This document shows positions 44,411 through 54,724 of a DNA stretch of 64,000 bases, piece after piece. The stretch spans positions 372,001 through 436,000 of the forward strand of contig NZ_RBAM01000002.1 in NCBI RefSeq assembly GCF_003626645.1, in the 5' to 3' direction. The position numbers and the translations under genes were made by a program. Source of the stretch: Streptomyces klenkii. Its GTDB lineage: Bacteria > Actinomycetota > Actinomycetes > Streptomycetales > Streptomycetaceae. Numbering within the stretch: the stretch's first letter is position 1; the number at the start of each line of letters is the position of its first letter. The notes beneath the pieces are model-generated. The model did not search any database. It was not told where the DNA came from and saw nothing but the letters and a program-made list of their open reading frames with translations.

Positions 44411-45325
44411 ATGGCCGGTCCCGCGTTCCGCGCCGCCGCTGTCCGCGTGCGCACCCCTGCCACCAGCGCAAACCTCGGCCCCGGCTTCGACGCCTTGGGC
44501 CTCGCGCTGGGGCTCTACGACGACGTCGTGGTCCGGGTGGCCGAATCCGGGCTGCACATCGACATCGCCGGAGAGGGCGCCGACACCCTCCCGCGCGACG
44601 AGAGCCATCTCCTCGTCCGCGCCCTGCGCACCGCCTTCGACCTGCTCGGCGGCCAGCCGCGCGGCCTGGAGGTCGTCTGTGCCAACCGCATCCCGCACGG
44701 GCGCGGCCTCGGCTCCTCCTCGGCGGCCATCTGCGCGGGGATAGTCGCGGCCCGCGCCGTGACCATAGGCGGGGCCGAAAAGCTCGACGACGCGGCGCTG
44801 CTCGAGCTGGCCACCGAGATCGAGGGACACCCCGACAACGTCGCCGCGTGCCTGATGGGCGGATTCACCCTGGCGTGGATGGACGCCGGAGTGGCGCGGG
44901 CCATTCGGATGGACCCTGCGGATTCCATCGTTCCGGTGGTCTTCGTGCCGTCCCGGCCGGTGCTCACCGAGACCGCCCGCGGGCTCCTGCCGCGCAGCGT
45001 CCCCCATGTGGACGCGGCGGCCAACGCCGGCCGCGCCGCCCTGCTGGTCGAGGCGCTCACCAGGCGCCCCGGACTGCTGCTGGCGGCCACCGAGGACCGG
45101 CTCCACCAGGAGTACCGCGCCCCGGCGATGCCGGAGAGCGTGGCCCTGGTCAACCGACTGCGCGCGGACGGCGTCCCCGCGGTCATCTCCGGCGCGGGAC
45201 CCACGGTCCTCGCGCTGGTCGAAAGCGGTGCGGCCGACAAGGTCGCACGACTGGCGGGCGAGGGGTGGGCGGCCAACCGGCTGGCTCTCGACGCCGGGGG
45301 GACGAGCGTGCTGCCGCTCGCCTGA
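44411..45325 (+). CDS. thrB: Homoserine kinase
   Basis: This 304-residue GHMP kinase phosphorylates homoserine for thrC. It has ATSANLGPGFDALGLALGLYDDV at the N-terminus, the ATP-binding GHMP motif IPHGRGLGSSSAAICAGIVAARA, EIEGHPDNVAACLMGGFTLAW and a C-terminal AVISGAGPTVLALV. Length matches the family. It is separated from thrC by about 300 bases with a terminator, unlike the tight hom-thrC link. Confidence 0.97.
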   Translation: MAGPAFRAAAVRVRTPATSANLGPGFDALGLALGLYDDVVVRVAESGLHIDIAGEGADTLPRDESHLLVRALRTAFDLLGGQPRGLEVVCANRIPHGRGLGSSSAAICAGIVAARAVTIGGAEKLDDAALLELATEIEGHPDNVAACLMGGFTLAWMDAGVARAIRMDPADSIVPVVFVPSRPVLTETARGLLPRSVPHVDAAANAGRAALLVEALTRRPGLLLAATEDRLHQEYRAPAMPESVALVNRLRADGVPAVISGAGPTVLALVESGAADKVARLAGEGWAANRLALDAGGTSVLPLA

Positions 45326-45750
45326 CAGCGGAAATCCGGGCGGAACCCGGCTCCGCGAAAAATAGCGGTTGCCGGTCTTGGAGAGGGGGAATGTTTGTGG
45401 GATCCGGTAGTGTTAACCTCAAGTCTGCACTCGAAGCCACATCGGCTCGGTGCTCTGTGTCCCGATCAGGGGCCGCTTTTCTTCCGGGAGCCTCCCAAAC
45501 TGCCTGAGCAGCCTGCCTGAGCAGCTTCGAGCACGCTCCGGAATCGGCGTGGGTGACATGAGTGAAGCCGATACTCCATGTCTTCACCTCATTCTTCACG
45601 CCGGACCAATGAACTGATTCTTCCGCCGTACCAGCCGTACCGGCGGACCACCGCCCCGGCCCGGTCCGCAAACCGCCAGACCGTAGCCGGACAGCACAAC
45701 CGGTCGCCGAGCCAGACAGGCCGACGCCCGCTCCAGGGAAGGACCCCTTC
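45326..45750 (+). promoter_or_regulatory. rho promoter and long leader
   Basis: A TAGTGT candidate -10 box lies at 45408-45413 with no clear -35. If it is used, the rho message has a leader of about 330 bases that encodes nothing recognisable. Long leaders allow Rho to attenuate its own mRNA, which is established in E. coli and plausible here. Confidence 0.5.
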
Positions 45751-47793
<2,043 letters not shown>

Positions 47794-48165
47794 TCCGCGT
47801 CCAGTGGCTCCAGGAGGCCCCTCGTCACCTCGGTGACGGGGGGCCTCCGCCGTTTCGCCCCTTCCGCCGTCCCCTCCGTCGTCCAGGGTCTCCGGCCCGG
47901 CCGCCCGTGCCGTGATCTTCTCGTGACATTCTGAGACATGTACCACAACCGCCCGGCTCCCGCATGGCCGGAATCAATGCCCCTCAAATGTCTGAATTCG
48001 CAGGTGGCAAGGGGTGGGGGAGATCGCCGGCCGGGCCGGTGGCCGGAGTTTTTCTAAGACAGTCCTCAGAAACCGCTGTGCAACCCTGTCGCAGACTTCC
48101 CCGTCAATCAGCGCAGGGGGGACGAGCCGGATCGATACCGGGGACAGCAGAGGACTGAGGAGCGC
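47794..48165. other. rho-LCP intergenic region
   Basis: This 372-base interval contains the rho terminator at 47813-47848. The remainder is less GC-rich around 47930-48070 and should hold the promoter of the LCP gene. No clear repeat, RNA gene or small reading frame was found. Confidence 0.6.
47813..47848 (+). terminator. rho terminator hairpin
   Basis: A stem of about 17 bp, with one internal T.G pair and a 2-base apex (TC), lies 20 bases after the rho stop codon. Confidence 0.85.
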
Positions 48166-49284
48166 ATGGCCGAGGAGAACAGGGGCACGTCCGCGGGTTC
48201 GCACCGCCGCCGTGCCGGGGGGAAGCGCGGCCGCCGCCGCAAGCCCGCTCCCCGCCGCAGGGGCTGGCGAATAGCCGCCTGGACGGCCACCGGCGTGGTC
48301 CTCGCGGGCGGCGCCGGAGCGGGGATCCTCTACTACAAGTTCAACGGCAACCTCAGCAGCGTCGACATCAACGCCGCCCTGGGCAAGAACCGGCCGGAGA
48401 ACATCGACAACGGCTCGCAGGACATCCTCGTCCTCGGCTCCGACTCCCGGGCCGGCGCCAACAGTGCCTACGGCCGTGACGAGGGCAGCTCCCGCTCCGA
48501 CACCGCGATGATCGTCCACGTCTACGCGGGTCACAAGAAGGCCAGCGTCGTGAGCATCCCGCGGGACACCATCGTCCCGCGCCCCGCCTGCCGCACCTCC
48601 GGCGGCAAGACCAGCCCGGCCGTGAAGAGCGCCCAGTTCAACGAGGCGTACACGGTGGGCGGCGCGGCCTGCGCGGTCGCGACCGTCGAGGCGATGACCA
48701 ACATCCGGATGGACCACTACATGGAGGTCGACTTCGCCGGCTTCCAGAAGCTGATCGACAAGCTCGGCGGCGTCGAGGTCACCACGACCAAGCCCATCAA
48801 GGACAAGTGGAGCCACCTCAACCTGGAGCCGGGCACTCACACCCTCAACGGCGAGCAGTCCCTCGGCCTCGTGCGCACCCGGCACGGCGTCGGCGACGGC
48901 AGCGACCTCGGCCGGATCAAGCTCCAGCAGGCCTTCATCAAGGCCCTGCTGGACCAGGTCAAGCAGATCGGCCTGTTCACCAGCCCCACCAAGCTCTACG
49001 GGATCGCCGACACCGCCACCAAGGCGCTCACCACCGACCGCGAGCTGGCCTCCGTCGACAAGCTGTACTCCTTCGCCAACGGCCTCAAGGGCATCGGCTC
49101 GGGCGACATGCACATGGTGACCCTGCCCGTGGGCGACGACCCCGCCGACCACAACCGGGTCATCCCGATCACCGAGGCGAGCAGCAAGATCTGGGACGCG
49201 CTCCGGGCCGACAAGCCCATCCCGGAGGATGCGCTCAAGGACGGTGCGGGCACCAAGACCGGCGCCGACGACGTGGTCAAATGA
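48166..49284 (+). CDS. LytR-CpsA-Psr family cell-wall ligase
   Basis: This 372-residue membrane protein has a very basic cytoplasmic N-terminus (RRRAGGKRGRRRKPAPRRRG), one TM helix (IAAWTATGVVLAGGAGAGILYYKF) and an extracellular LCP domain: ILVLGSDSRAG, RSDTAMIVHV, VVSIPRDTIV, AYTVGGAACAVATVEAMTNIRMDHYMEVDFAGFQKLIDKLGGV and ALGLVRTRH-like SLGLVRTRHG. LCP enzymes attach secondary wall polymers to peptidoglycan. The Arg/Asp residues expected for pyrophosphate-lipid binding are present. The ATG follows GAGGAGCGC. The only Cys pair is in the extracellular part. Confidence 0.93.
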   Translation: MAEENRGTSAGSHRRRAGGKRGRRRKPAPRRRGWRIAAWTATGVVLAGGAGAGILYYKFNGNLSSVDINAALGKNRPENIDNGSQDILVLGSDSRAGANSAYGRDEGSSRSDTAMIVHVYAGHKKASVVSIPRDTIVPRPACRTSGGKTSPAVKSAQFNEAYTVGGAACAVATVEAMTNIRMDHYMEVDFAGFQKLIDKLGGVEVTTTKPIKDKWSHLNLEPGTHTLNGEQSLGLVRTRHGVGDGSDLGRIKLQQAFIKALLDQVKQIGLFTSPTKLYGIADTATKALTTDRELASVDKLYSFANGLKGIGSGDMHMVTLPVGDDPADHNRVIPITEASSKIWDALRADKPIPEDALKDGAGTKTGADDVVK

Positions 49285-49332
49285 TCCAGGCCGCCCCGTA
49301 CGACCGGCTCTGACCAGGACCGGAAACCCCCG

Positions 49333-49358
49333 GGAATAACCGGCCGCGACCTCCCGTT
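49333..49358 (+). promoter_or_regulatory. SigmaR-type promoter upstream of rpmE
   Basis: GGAAT at 49333-49337, an 18-base spacer and GTT at 49356-49358 match the GGAAT-N18-GTT sigmaR consensus. In S. coelicolor the zinc-type rpmE gene is a known sigmaR (disulfide stress) target, so this position agrees. Confidence 0.8.
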
Positions 49359-49462
49359 TTGGGGGATGCGGCCAGTACTGGCAGACTGGTCCGTCGGCCC
49401 CGGTTCACGTAAGGCAATCCCGCCTCTACGACCCGGAGCCCTCCCGAACCTAGGAGAACCCC

Positions 49463-49684
49463 TTGAAGCGCGACATCCACCCGGAGTACGTCGAGACCCA
49501 GGTCAGCTGCACCTGTGGCGCCTCGTTCACCACGCGTAGCACCGTCGCCGACGGCACCATCCGTGCCGACGTGTGCTCCGAGTGCCACCCGTTCTACACG
49601 GGCAAGCAGAAGATCCTCGACACCGGTGGCCGCGTGGCCCGCTTCGAGGCCCGCTTCGGCAAGGCCGCCGCTGCCAAGAAGTAG
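49463..49684 (+). CDS. rpmE: 50S ribosomal protein L31 (zinc-binding form)
   Basis: This 73-residue protein has the Cys set of the zinc form ([10 protein letters not shown] and [12 protein letters not shown]). It begins with TTG at 49463 after TAGGAG. L31 binds at the subunit interface; the zinc form can be replaced by a Cys-less paralogue when zinc is low. The sigmaR-type promoter 100-130 bases upstream suggests thiol-stress induction. A strong hairpin follows. Confidence 0.97.
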   Translation: MKRDIHPEYVETQVSCTCGASFTTRSTVADGTIRADVCSECHPFYTGKQKILDTGGRVARFEARFGKAAAAKK

Positions 49685-49694
49685 CGACCCGCAG

Positions 49695-49744
49695 GCGCCG
49701 GTCCTCGGTCGCCCTCACGTATGCGAGGGCGACCGGACCGGCGC
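49695..49744 (+). terminator. rpmE terminator hairpin
   Basis: A two-part stem (GCGCCGGTCC and GGTCGCCCTC with their complements) has a 2-base bulge and an 8-base loop, then TTTGTC. It separates rpmE from prfA. Confidence 0.85.
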
Positions 49745-49790
49745 TTTGTCGTCCAGCAGGCCCGTCACTTCCAGCAGCTAGGGAAACCCC

Positions 49791-50870
49791 ATGTTCGAGG
49801 CAGTCGAGGAACTGCTCGGCGAGCACGCCGACCTCGAGAAGCGGCTCGCCGACCCCGCCGTGCACGCGGATCAGGCCAATGCCCGCAAGCTCAACAAGCG
49901 CTACGCCGAGCTGACGCCGATCGTCGGGACCTACCGCTCCTGGAAGCAGGCCGGGGACGACATCGAGACCGCTCGCGAGTTCGCCGCCGCCGACCCCGAC
50001 TTCGCCGCCGAGGTCAAGGACCTGGAGAAGCAGCGCGAGGAGCTCACCGAGAAGCTCCGCCTGCTCCTCGTCCCGCGCGACCCGAGCGACGACAAGGACG
50101 TCATCCTGGAGATCAAGGCGGGTGCGGGCGGCGACGAGTCCGCGCTGTTCGCCGGCGACCTCCTGCGGATGTACCTGCGCTACGCCGAGCGCGTCGGCTG
50201 GAAGACCGAGATCATCGACACCACCGAGTCCGAGCTCGGCGGCTACAAGGACGTCCAGGTCGCGGTGAAGACCAAGGGCGGCCAGGGCGCCACCGAGCCC
50301 GGCCAGGGCGTGTGGGCCCGGCTGAAGTACGAGGGCGGCGTGCACCGCGTCCAGCGCGTGCCGGCCACCGAGTCCCAGGGCCGCATCCACACCTCCGCCG
50401 CCGGCGTGCTCGTCACGCCCGAGGCCGAGGAGGTCGACGTCGAGATCAACATGAACGACCTGCGCATCGACGTCTACCGCTCCTCCGGCCCCGGCGGCCA
50501 GTCCGTGAACACCACGGACTCCGCGGTCCGCATCACCCACCTGCCGACCGGCGTCGTCGCCTCCTGCCAGAACGAGAAGAGCCAGCTCCAGAACAAGGAG
50601 CAGGCCCTGCGCATCCTGCGCTCGCGGCTGCTCGCCGCGGCCCAGGAGAAGGCCGAGGCCGAGGCCGCCGACGCGCGCCGCAGCCAGGTCCGCACGGTAG
50701 ACCGCTCCGAGAAGATCCGTACGTACAACTTCCCGGAAAACCGCATCTCGGACCACCGGGTCGGCTTCAAGGCGTACAACTTGGACCAGGTGCTCGACGG
50801 CGAGCTGGACCCGGTGATCCAGGCGTGCGTCGACGCCGACTCCGCCGCCAAGCTCGCCGCCGCGGGCTGA
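49791..50870 (+). CDS. prfA: Peptide chain release factor 1
   Basis: This 359-residue factor recognises UAA and UAG. It has the GGQ catalytic motif at 235-237 ([20 protein letters not shown]), the RF1 PAT tripeptide anticodon region ([17 protein letters not shown]) and the usual N-terminal helical domain. Full family length. The GGQ Gln is probably methylated by the downstream PrmC, whose gene is two hairpins and about 96 bases away. Confidence 0.98.
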   Translation: MFEAVEELLGEHADLEKRLADPAVHADQANARKLNKRYAELTPIVGTYRSWKQAGDDIETAREFAAADPDFAAEVKDLEKQREELTEKLRLLLVPRDPSDDKDVILEIKAGAGGDESALFAGDLLRMYLRYAERVGWKTEIIDTTESELGGYKDVQVAVKTKGGQGATEPGQGVWARLKYEGGVHRVQRVPATESQGRIHTSAAGVLVTPEAEEVDVEINMNDLRIDVYRSSGPGGQSVNTTDSAVRITHLPTGVVASCQNEKSQLQNKEQALRILRSRLLAAAQEKAEAEAADARRSQVRTVDRSEKIRTYNFPENRISDHRVGFKAYNLDQVLDGELDPVIQACVDADSAAKLAAAG

Positions 50871-50896
50871 CCGCAGACCGAGAAGCACGTCCGCGC

Positions 50897-50930
50897 CGCC
50901 GGCCGGGCCCTCCCGCAGGGCCCTCCGGCG
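50897..50930 (+). terminator. prfA-prmC hairpin
   Basis: CGCCGG and GGGCCCT arms pair with AGGGCCC and CCGGCG around CCCGC. It may terminate or attenuate between prfA and prmC. Confidence 0.7.
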
Positions 50931-50966
50931 ACCGGGAACGACGAACGAAGACGCGAGAGGACCACT

Positions 50967-51812
50967 GTGAATCTGCTGCTCGCCGAAGTGGCGCAAGCCA
51001 CTCAGCGGCTGGCCGACGCCGGCGTACCTTCTCCGCGCTTCGACGCGGAGGAGCTCGCCGCCTTCGTGCACGGCGTCAAGCGGGGTGAACTGCACCAGGT
51101 CGCCGACGCCGACTTCGACGCCCGCTACTGGGAGGCCGTCGCCCGCCGCGAGGCCCGGGAGCCCCTCCAGCACATCACCGGCCGCGCCTTCTTCCGCTAC
51201 CTGGAGCTCCAGGTCGGCCCCGGCGTCTTCGTCCCCCGCCCCGAGACCGAGTCGGTCGTCGGCTGGGCCATAGACGCCGTGCGCGCCATGGACGTCGTCG
51301 AGCCCCTGATCGTCGACCTGTGCACCGGCTCCGGGGCCATCGCCCTCGCCCTCGCGCAGGAGGTGCCGCGTTCGCGCGTGCACGCCGTCGAGCTCGACGA
51401 GACGGCGCACGGCTGGGCCGCCAAGAACACCGAGGGCTCCCGCGTCACCCTGCACCACGGCGACGCCCTCACCGCGCTGCCCGAGCTCGACGGCCAGGTC
51501 GACCTCGTCATCAGCAACCCGCCGTACATCCCGCTCACCGAGTGGGAGTACGTCGCCCCCGAGGCCCGCGACCACGACCCGCAGCTCGCCCTCTTCTCCG
51601 GCGAGGACGGCCTCGACGCCATCCGCGGCATCGAGCGCACCGCCCACCGGCTGCTGCGCCCGGGCGGCGTCGTCGTCATCGAGCACGCCGACACCCAGGG
51701 CGGCCAGGTCCCATGGATCTTCACCGAGGAGAAGGGCTGGGCCGACGCGGCCGACCACCCCGACCTCAACAAGCGCCCCCGGTTCGCGACGGCCCGCAGG
51801 GCGACCGCGTGA
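50967..51812 (+). CDS. prmC: Release-factor glutamine methyltransferase
   Basis: This 281-residue SAM enzyme N5-methylates the GGQ glutamine of RF1/RF2. An N-terminal helical bundle is followed by a Rossmann core with VDLCTGSGAIALALAQEVP and the substrate-binding NPPY loop (VISNPPYIPLTEWEYV). The start is GTG. prfA-prmC neighbourhood is conserved. It ends 61 bases before the Sua5 gene. Confidence 0.96.
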   Translation: MNLLLAEVAQATQRLADAGVPSPRFDAEELAAFVHGVKRGELHQVADADFDARYWEAVARREAREPLQHITGRAFFRYLELQVGPGVFVPRPETESVVGWAIDAVRAMDVVEPLIVDLCTGSGAIALALAQEVPRSRVHAVELDETAHGWAAKNTEGSRVTLHHGDALTALPELDGQVDLVISNPPYIPLTEWEYVAPEARDHDPQLALFSGEDGLDAIRGIERTAHRLLRPGGVVVIEHADTQGGQVPWIFTEEKGWADAADHPDLNKRPRFATARRATA

Positions 51813-51873
51813 CCGGCGCACCGGCACCCACGACGTACAGCACGCACAGCAAGCGCTTCGCGAAGGAGATGTG

Positions 51874-52521
51874 ATGGCACGGCGATACGACTGCAGCGAC
51901 GCGACCGACCGCAAGACCGGCCTGCGCGAGGCCGTCGCCGCGGTGCGCCGCGGTGAGCTGGTCGTGCTGCCCACCGACACCGTGTACGGCATCGGTGCGG
52001 ACGCCTTCAGCAGCGAGGCCGTCGGCGATCTCCTCCAGGCCAAGGGCCGCGGCCGCGGCATGCCCTCGCCCGTCCTCGTCGGCTCCCCGAACACCCTGCA
52101 CGGGCTCGTCACCGACTTCTCCGAGCAGGCCTGGGAGCTCGTCGACGCCTTCTGGCCCGGCGCGCTCACCCTCGTCGCCACTCACCAGCCCTCCCTGACC
52201 TGGGACCTGGGCGAGACCCGCGGCACCGTCGCCGTCCGGATGCCGCTGCACCCGGTCGCCATCGAGCTGCTCACCGAGTTCGGCCCGATGGCCGTCTCCA
52301 GCGCCAACCTCACCGGCCACCCGGCGCCGCAGGACTGCGACGCCGCCCAGGAGATGCTCGGCGACTCCGTCTCCGTCTACCTCGACGGCGGCCCCACCCC
52401 CGCCGACGTGCCGTCCTCCATCGTGGACGTCACGGGCAAGGTGCCCGTCCTGCTGCGCGCCGGCGCGATCAGCGCCGAGCAGCTCCGCGAGGTGGTACCC
52501 GACCTCGAGGTGGCGAATTGA
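51874..52521 (+). CDS. L-threonylcarbamoyladenylate synthase (Sua5/YrdC family)
   Basis: The 215-residue protein has the YrdC signature KxR-like pocket: LPTDTVYGIGADAF, PSPVLVGS, FWPGALTLV, TVAVRMPLHPVA and SSANLTGHPAP. It makes threonylcarbamoyl-AMP for the t6A37 modification of ANN-decoding tRNAs. ATG at 51874 follows AAGGAG. The C-terminal Sua5 domain is absent, so this is the short TsaC-like form. It overlaps the next gene by 4 bases (TTGA). Confidence 0.93.
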   Translation: MARRYDCSDATDRKTGLREAVAAVRRGELVVLPTDTVYGIGADAFSSEAVGDLLQAKGRGRGMPSPVLVGSPNTLHGLVTDFSEQAWELVDAFWPGALTLVATHQPSLTWDLGETRGTVAVRMPLHPVAIELLTEFGPMAVSSANLTGHPAPQDCDAAQEMLGDSVSVYLDGGPTPADVPSSIVDVTGKVPVLLRAGAISAEQLREVVPDLEVAN

Positions 52522-53177
52522 TCGCCCCGCAGGGGCGTGGCATAGCGGGACCGGGCACGGCGGCCGAAGCCGGCACCTTCCGCATCCTCCACGTCAGCAC
52601 CGGCAACGTCTGCCGCTCGCCCATCACCGAGCGGCTGACCCGCCATGCGCTCACCGACCGCCTCGGCGACCCCTTCGCGGGCGGCCTGGTGGTGGAGAGC
52701 GCGGGCACCTGGGGTCACGAGGGCGCCCCGATGGAGGCGCACGCCGCCACCGTCCTCGCCGACCTCGGCGCCGACCCGGACGGGTTCACCGGCCGGGAGC
52801 TGCTGGACGAGCACGTCATCCGCGCCGACCTGGTCCTGACCGCCACCCGCGACCACCGCGCCCAGGTCATCTCCATGGGCCACTCGGCGGGGCTGCGCAC
52901 CTTCACGCTGAAGGAGTTCACCCGGCTGGTGCGCGCCATAGACCCGGCGACGCTTCCGGACCCCGAGCGGGCCGGCGGCGTGGTCGAGCGCGCCCGCGCC
53001 CTGGTGCAGGCCGCCGCCGCCCTGCGCGGCTGGCTGCTCGCGCCGAACGCGGAGGCCGACGAGGTCCACGACCCCTACGGCGCCCCGATCACCTTCTTCC
53101 GCTCCATCGGCGACGAGATCAACCAGGCCCTCGACCCGGTCCTCACGGCCCTGACCGGGCGTGCCGGCGGGCCCTGA
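52518..53177 (+). CDS. Low-molecular-weight phosphatase-fold protein lacking the nucleophilic Cys
   Basis: This 219-residue protein has the LMW-PTP fold: RILHVSTGNVCRSPITERL (P-loop), SAGTWGHEGAPM and EVHDPYGAP with the general-acid Asp (Asp185). In active enzymes the P-loop is C-x5-R; here the Cys position is Ser27 (codon AGC) while Arg33 remains. A second Cys (Cys32) is present but not at the nucleophile position. It therefore probably binds phosphotyrosine or an oxyanion without hydrolysing it. TTG start overlaps the Sua5 stop, with GAGGTGG upstream. Next is glyA. Confidence 0.85.
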   Translation: MIAPQGRGIAGPGTAAEAGTFRILHVSTGNVCRSPITERLTRHALTDRLGDPFAGGLVVESAGTWGHEGAPMEAHAATVLADLGADPDGFTGRELLDEHVIRADLVLTATRDHRAQVISMGHSAGLRTFTLKEFTRLVRAIDPATLPDPERAGGVVERARALVQAAAALRGWLLAPNAEADEVHDPYGAPITFFRSIGDEINQALDPVLTALTGRAGGP

Positions 53178-53338
53178 CCGGCCCTGACCCGCCCGGCGGC
53201 ACCGCCGGGTCCCGGCCGGCCGGCGCCGCCTGCACCGCCACGCGGGCGGGCCTACGCTGAGTGGTGTCGGATCCCTGCATCCGGTCCCTGAACGTCGGTC
53301 TCTGAATTCCGTGCACCACCCGAGGCCCGGAGCGCGCC

Positions 53339-54613
53339 ATGCCGGTCACCGCAGCAGCCCCCCGTACCCACTGGAGCCCCGACTTCGACGCGCTGCGCCG
53401 TCAGGACCCCGAACTGGCGGGCCTGGTGCTCGCCGAGCTGGAGCGCCAGTCCACGGGCCTCCAGCTGATCGCCGCCGAGAACTTCACCTCGCCCGCCGTC
53501 CTCGCCGCCCTCGGCTCCCCGCTGGCCAACAAGTACGCCGAGGGCTATCCCGGCGCCCGCCACCACGGCGGCTGCGAGCTGGTCGACCTGGCCGAGCGCA
53601 TGGCGGTCGACCGTGCGAAGGCCCTGTTCGGCGCCGAGCACGCCAATGTGCAGCCCCACTCCGGCTCCTCCGCGATGCTCGCCGCCTACGCCGCGCTGCT
53701 CCGCCCGGGCGACACGGTGCTGGCCATGGGCCTGCGGTACGGCGGCCACCTCACCCACGGCTCGCCCGCCAACTTCTCCGGCCGCTGGTTCTCCTTCACC
53801 GGCTACGGCGTCCGCCGCGACACCGGCCTCATCGACTACGACCAGGTGCAGGCCCTGGCCCGCGAGCACCGGCCCGCGGCGATCGTCTGCGGCTCGGTCT
53901 CGTACCCGCGCCACCCGGACTACGCGGCCTTCCGCGAGATCGCCGACGACGTCGGCGCGTACCTGATCGTGGACGCCGCCCACCCCATCGGGCTGGTCGC
54001 CGGGGGAGCGGCGCCGAACCCCGTCCCGTACGCCGACGTGGTGTGCGCGACCACCCACAAGGTGCTGCGCGGCCCGCGCGGCGGGGTGATCCTCTGCCGC
54101 GCGGAGCTCGCGGGCCGCGTCGACCGGGCGGTCTTCCCGTTCACCCAGGGCGGCGCCCAGATGCACACCGTCGCGGCGAAGGCGGTGGCCTTCGGGGAGG
54201 CGTCGGCGCCGGCCTTCGTCGCGTACGCCCATCAGGTGGTGGCCAACGCGCGCGCCCTTGCCGCCGCCCTGGCCGCTGAGGGCCTCTCTGTGACCACGGG
54301 CGGCACCGACACGCATCTCATCACCGCCGACGTCTCCGGGCTCGCCCTGGAGGCCGCCACGGCCCGCGGCAGGCTCGCGGCCGCCGGCATCGTCCTGGAC
54401 GTCTGCGGGCTGCCGCACGAGGCGGCCCACGGCCTGCGGCTGGGCACCGCCGCGGTCACCACGCAGGGCATGCGGGAGCCGGAGATGGCGCGGATCGGGA
54501 CGCTCATCGGGGCGGCGCTCAGGGGCGCGGGCCGGGACGGCGGCCTGCGCGGGGAGGTCGCCCGGCTCGCGGCGGGCTTCCCGGTCTACGCTCCTTATCC
54601 CGGCCACACCTGA
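53339..54613 (+). CDS. glyA: Serine hydroxymethyltransferase
   Basis: This 424-residue PLP enzyme interconverts serine and glycine with tetrahydrofolate. The N-terminal folate/PLP segment is LQLIAAENFTSPAVLAALGSPLANKYAEGYPGARHHGGCE. HSGSSAMLAAYAALLRPGD, YGGHLTHGSPANFSGRW and the PLP Lys241 in VVCATTHKVLRGPRGG follow. The sequence is somewhat diverged from the housekeeping type (GLRYGGHLTHG in place of the common DLxHGGHLTHG), so it may be a second paralogue. No glycine riboswitch was recognised in the 160 bases upstream. Confidence 0.94.
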   Translation: MPVTAAAPRTHWSPDFDALRRQDPELAGLVLAELERQSTGLQLIAAENFTSPAVLAALGSPLANKYAEGYPGARHHGGCELVDLAERMAVDRAKALFGAEHANVQPHSGSSAMLAAYAALLRPGDTVLAMGLRYGGHLTHGSPANFSGRWFSFTGYGVRRDTGLIDYDQVQALAREHRPAAIVCGSVSYPRHPDYAAFREIADDVGAYLIVDAAHPIGLVAGGAAPNPVPYADVVCATTHKVLRGPRGGVILCRAELAGRVDRAVFPFTQGGAQMHTVAAKAVAFGEASAPAFVAYAHQVVANARALAAALAAEGLSVTTGGTDTHLITADVSGLALEAATARGRLAAAGIVLDVCGLPHEAAHGLRLGTAAVTTQGMREPEMARIGTLIGAALRGAGRDGGLRGEVARLAAGFPVYAPYPGHT

Positions 54614-54724
54614 CGGGTGCAACCATCGCGCGTGGCCGTACGTCTAGGGCTGTATTCACGGATCGGGGGCGGACGCGAATATGGTGTGGGGCTGTGATGT
54701 CCAGCGCGACCTCTGGGGCAGCCC

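Noticed and set aside
44359-45507. 382-residue frame overlapping thrB
   Set aside because: Different frame over a clear GHMP kinase; Arg/Pro-rich shadow.
53178-53338. Glycine riboswitch before glyA
   Set aside because: The interval is short and lacks the paired aptamer motifs; only a possible TACGCT -10 box is seen.
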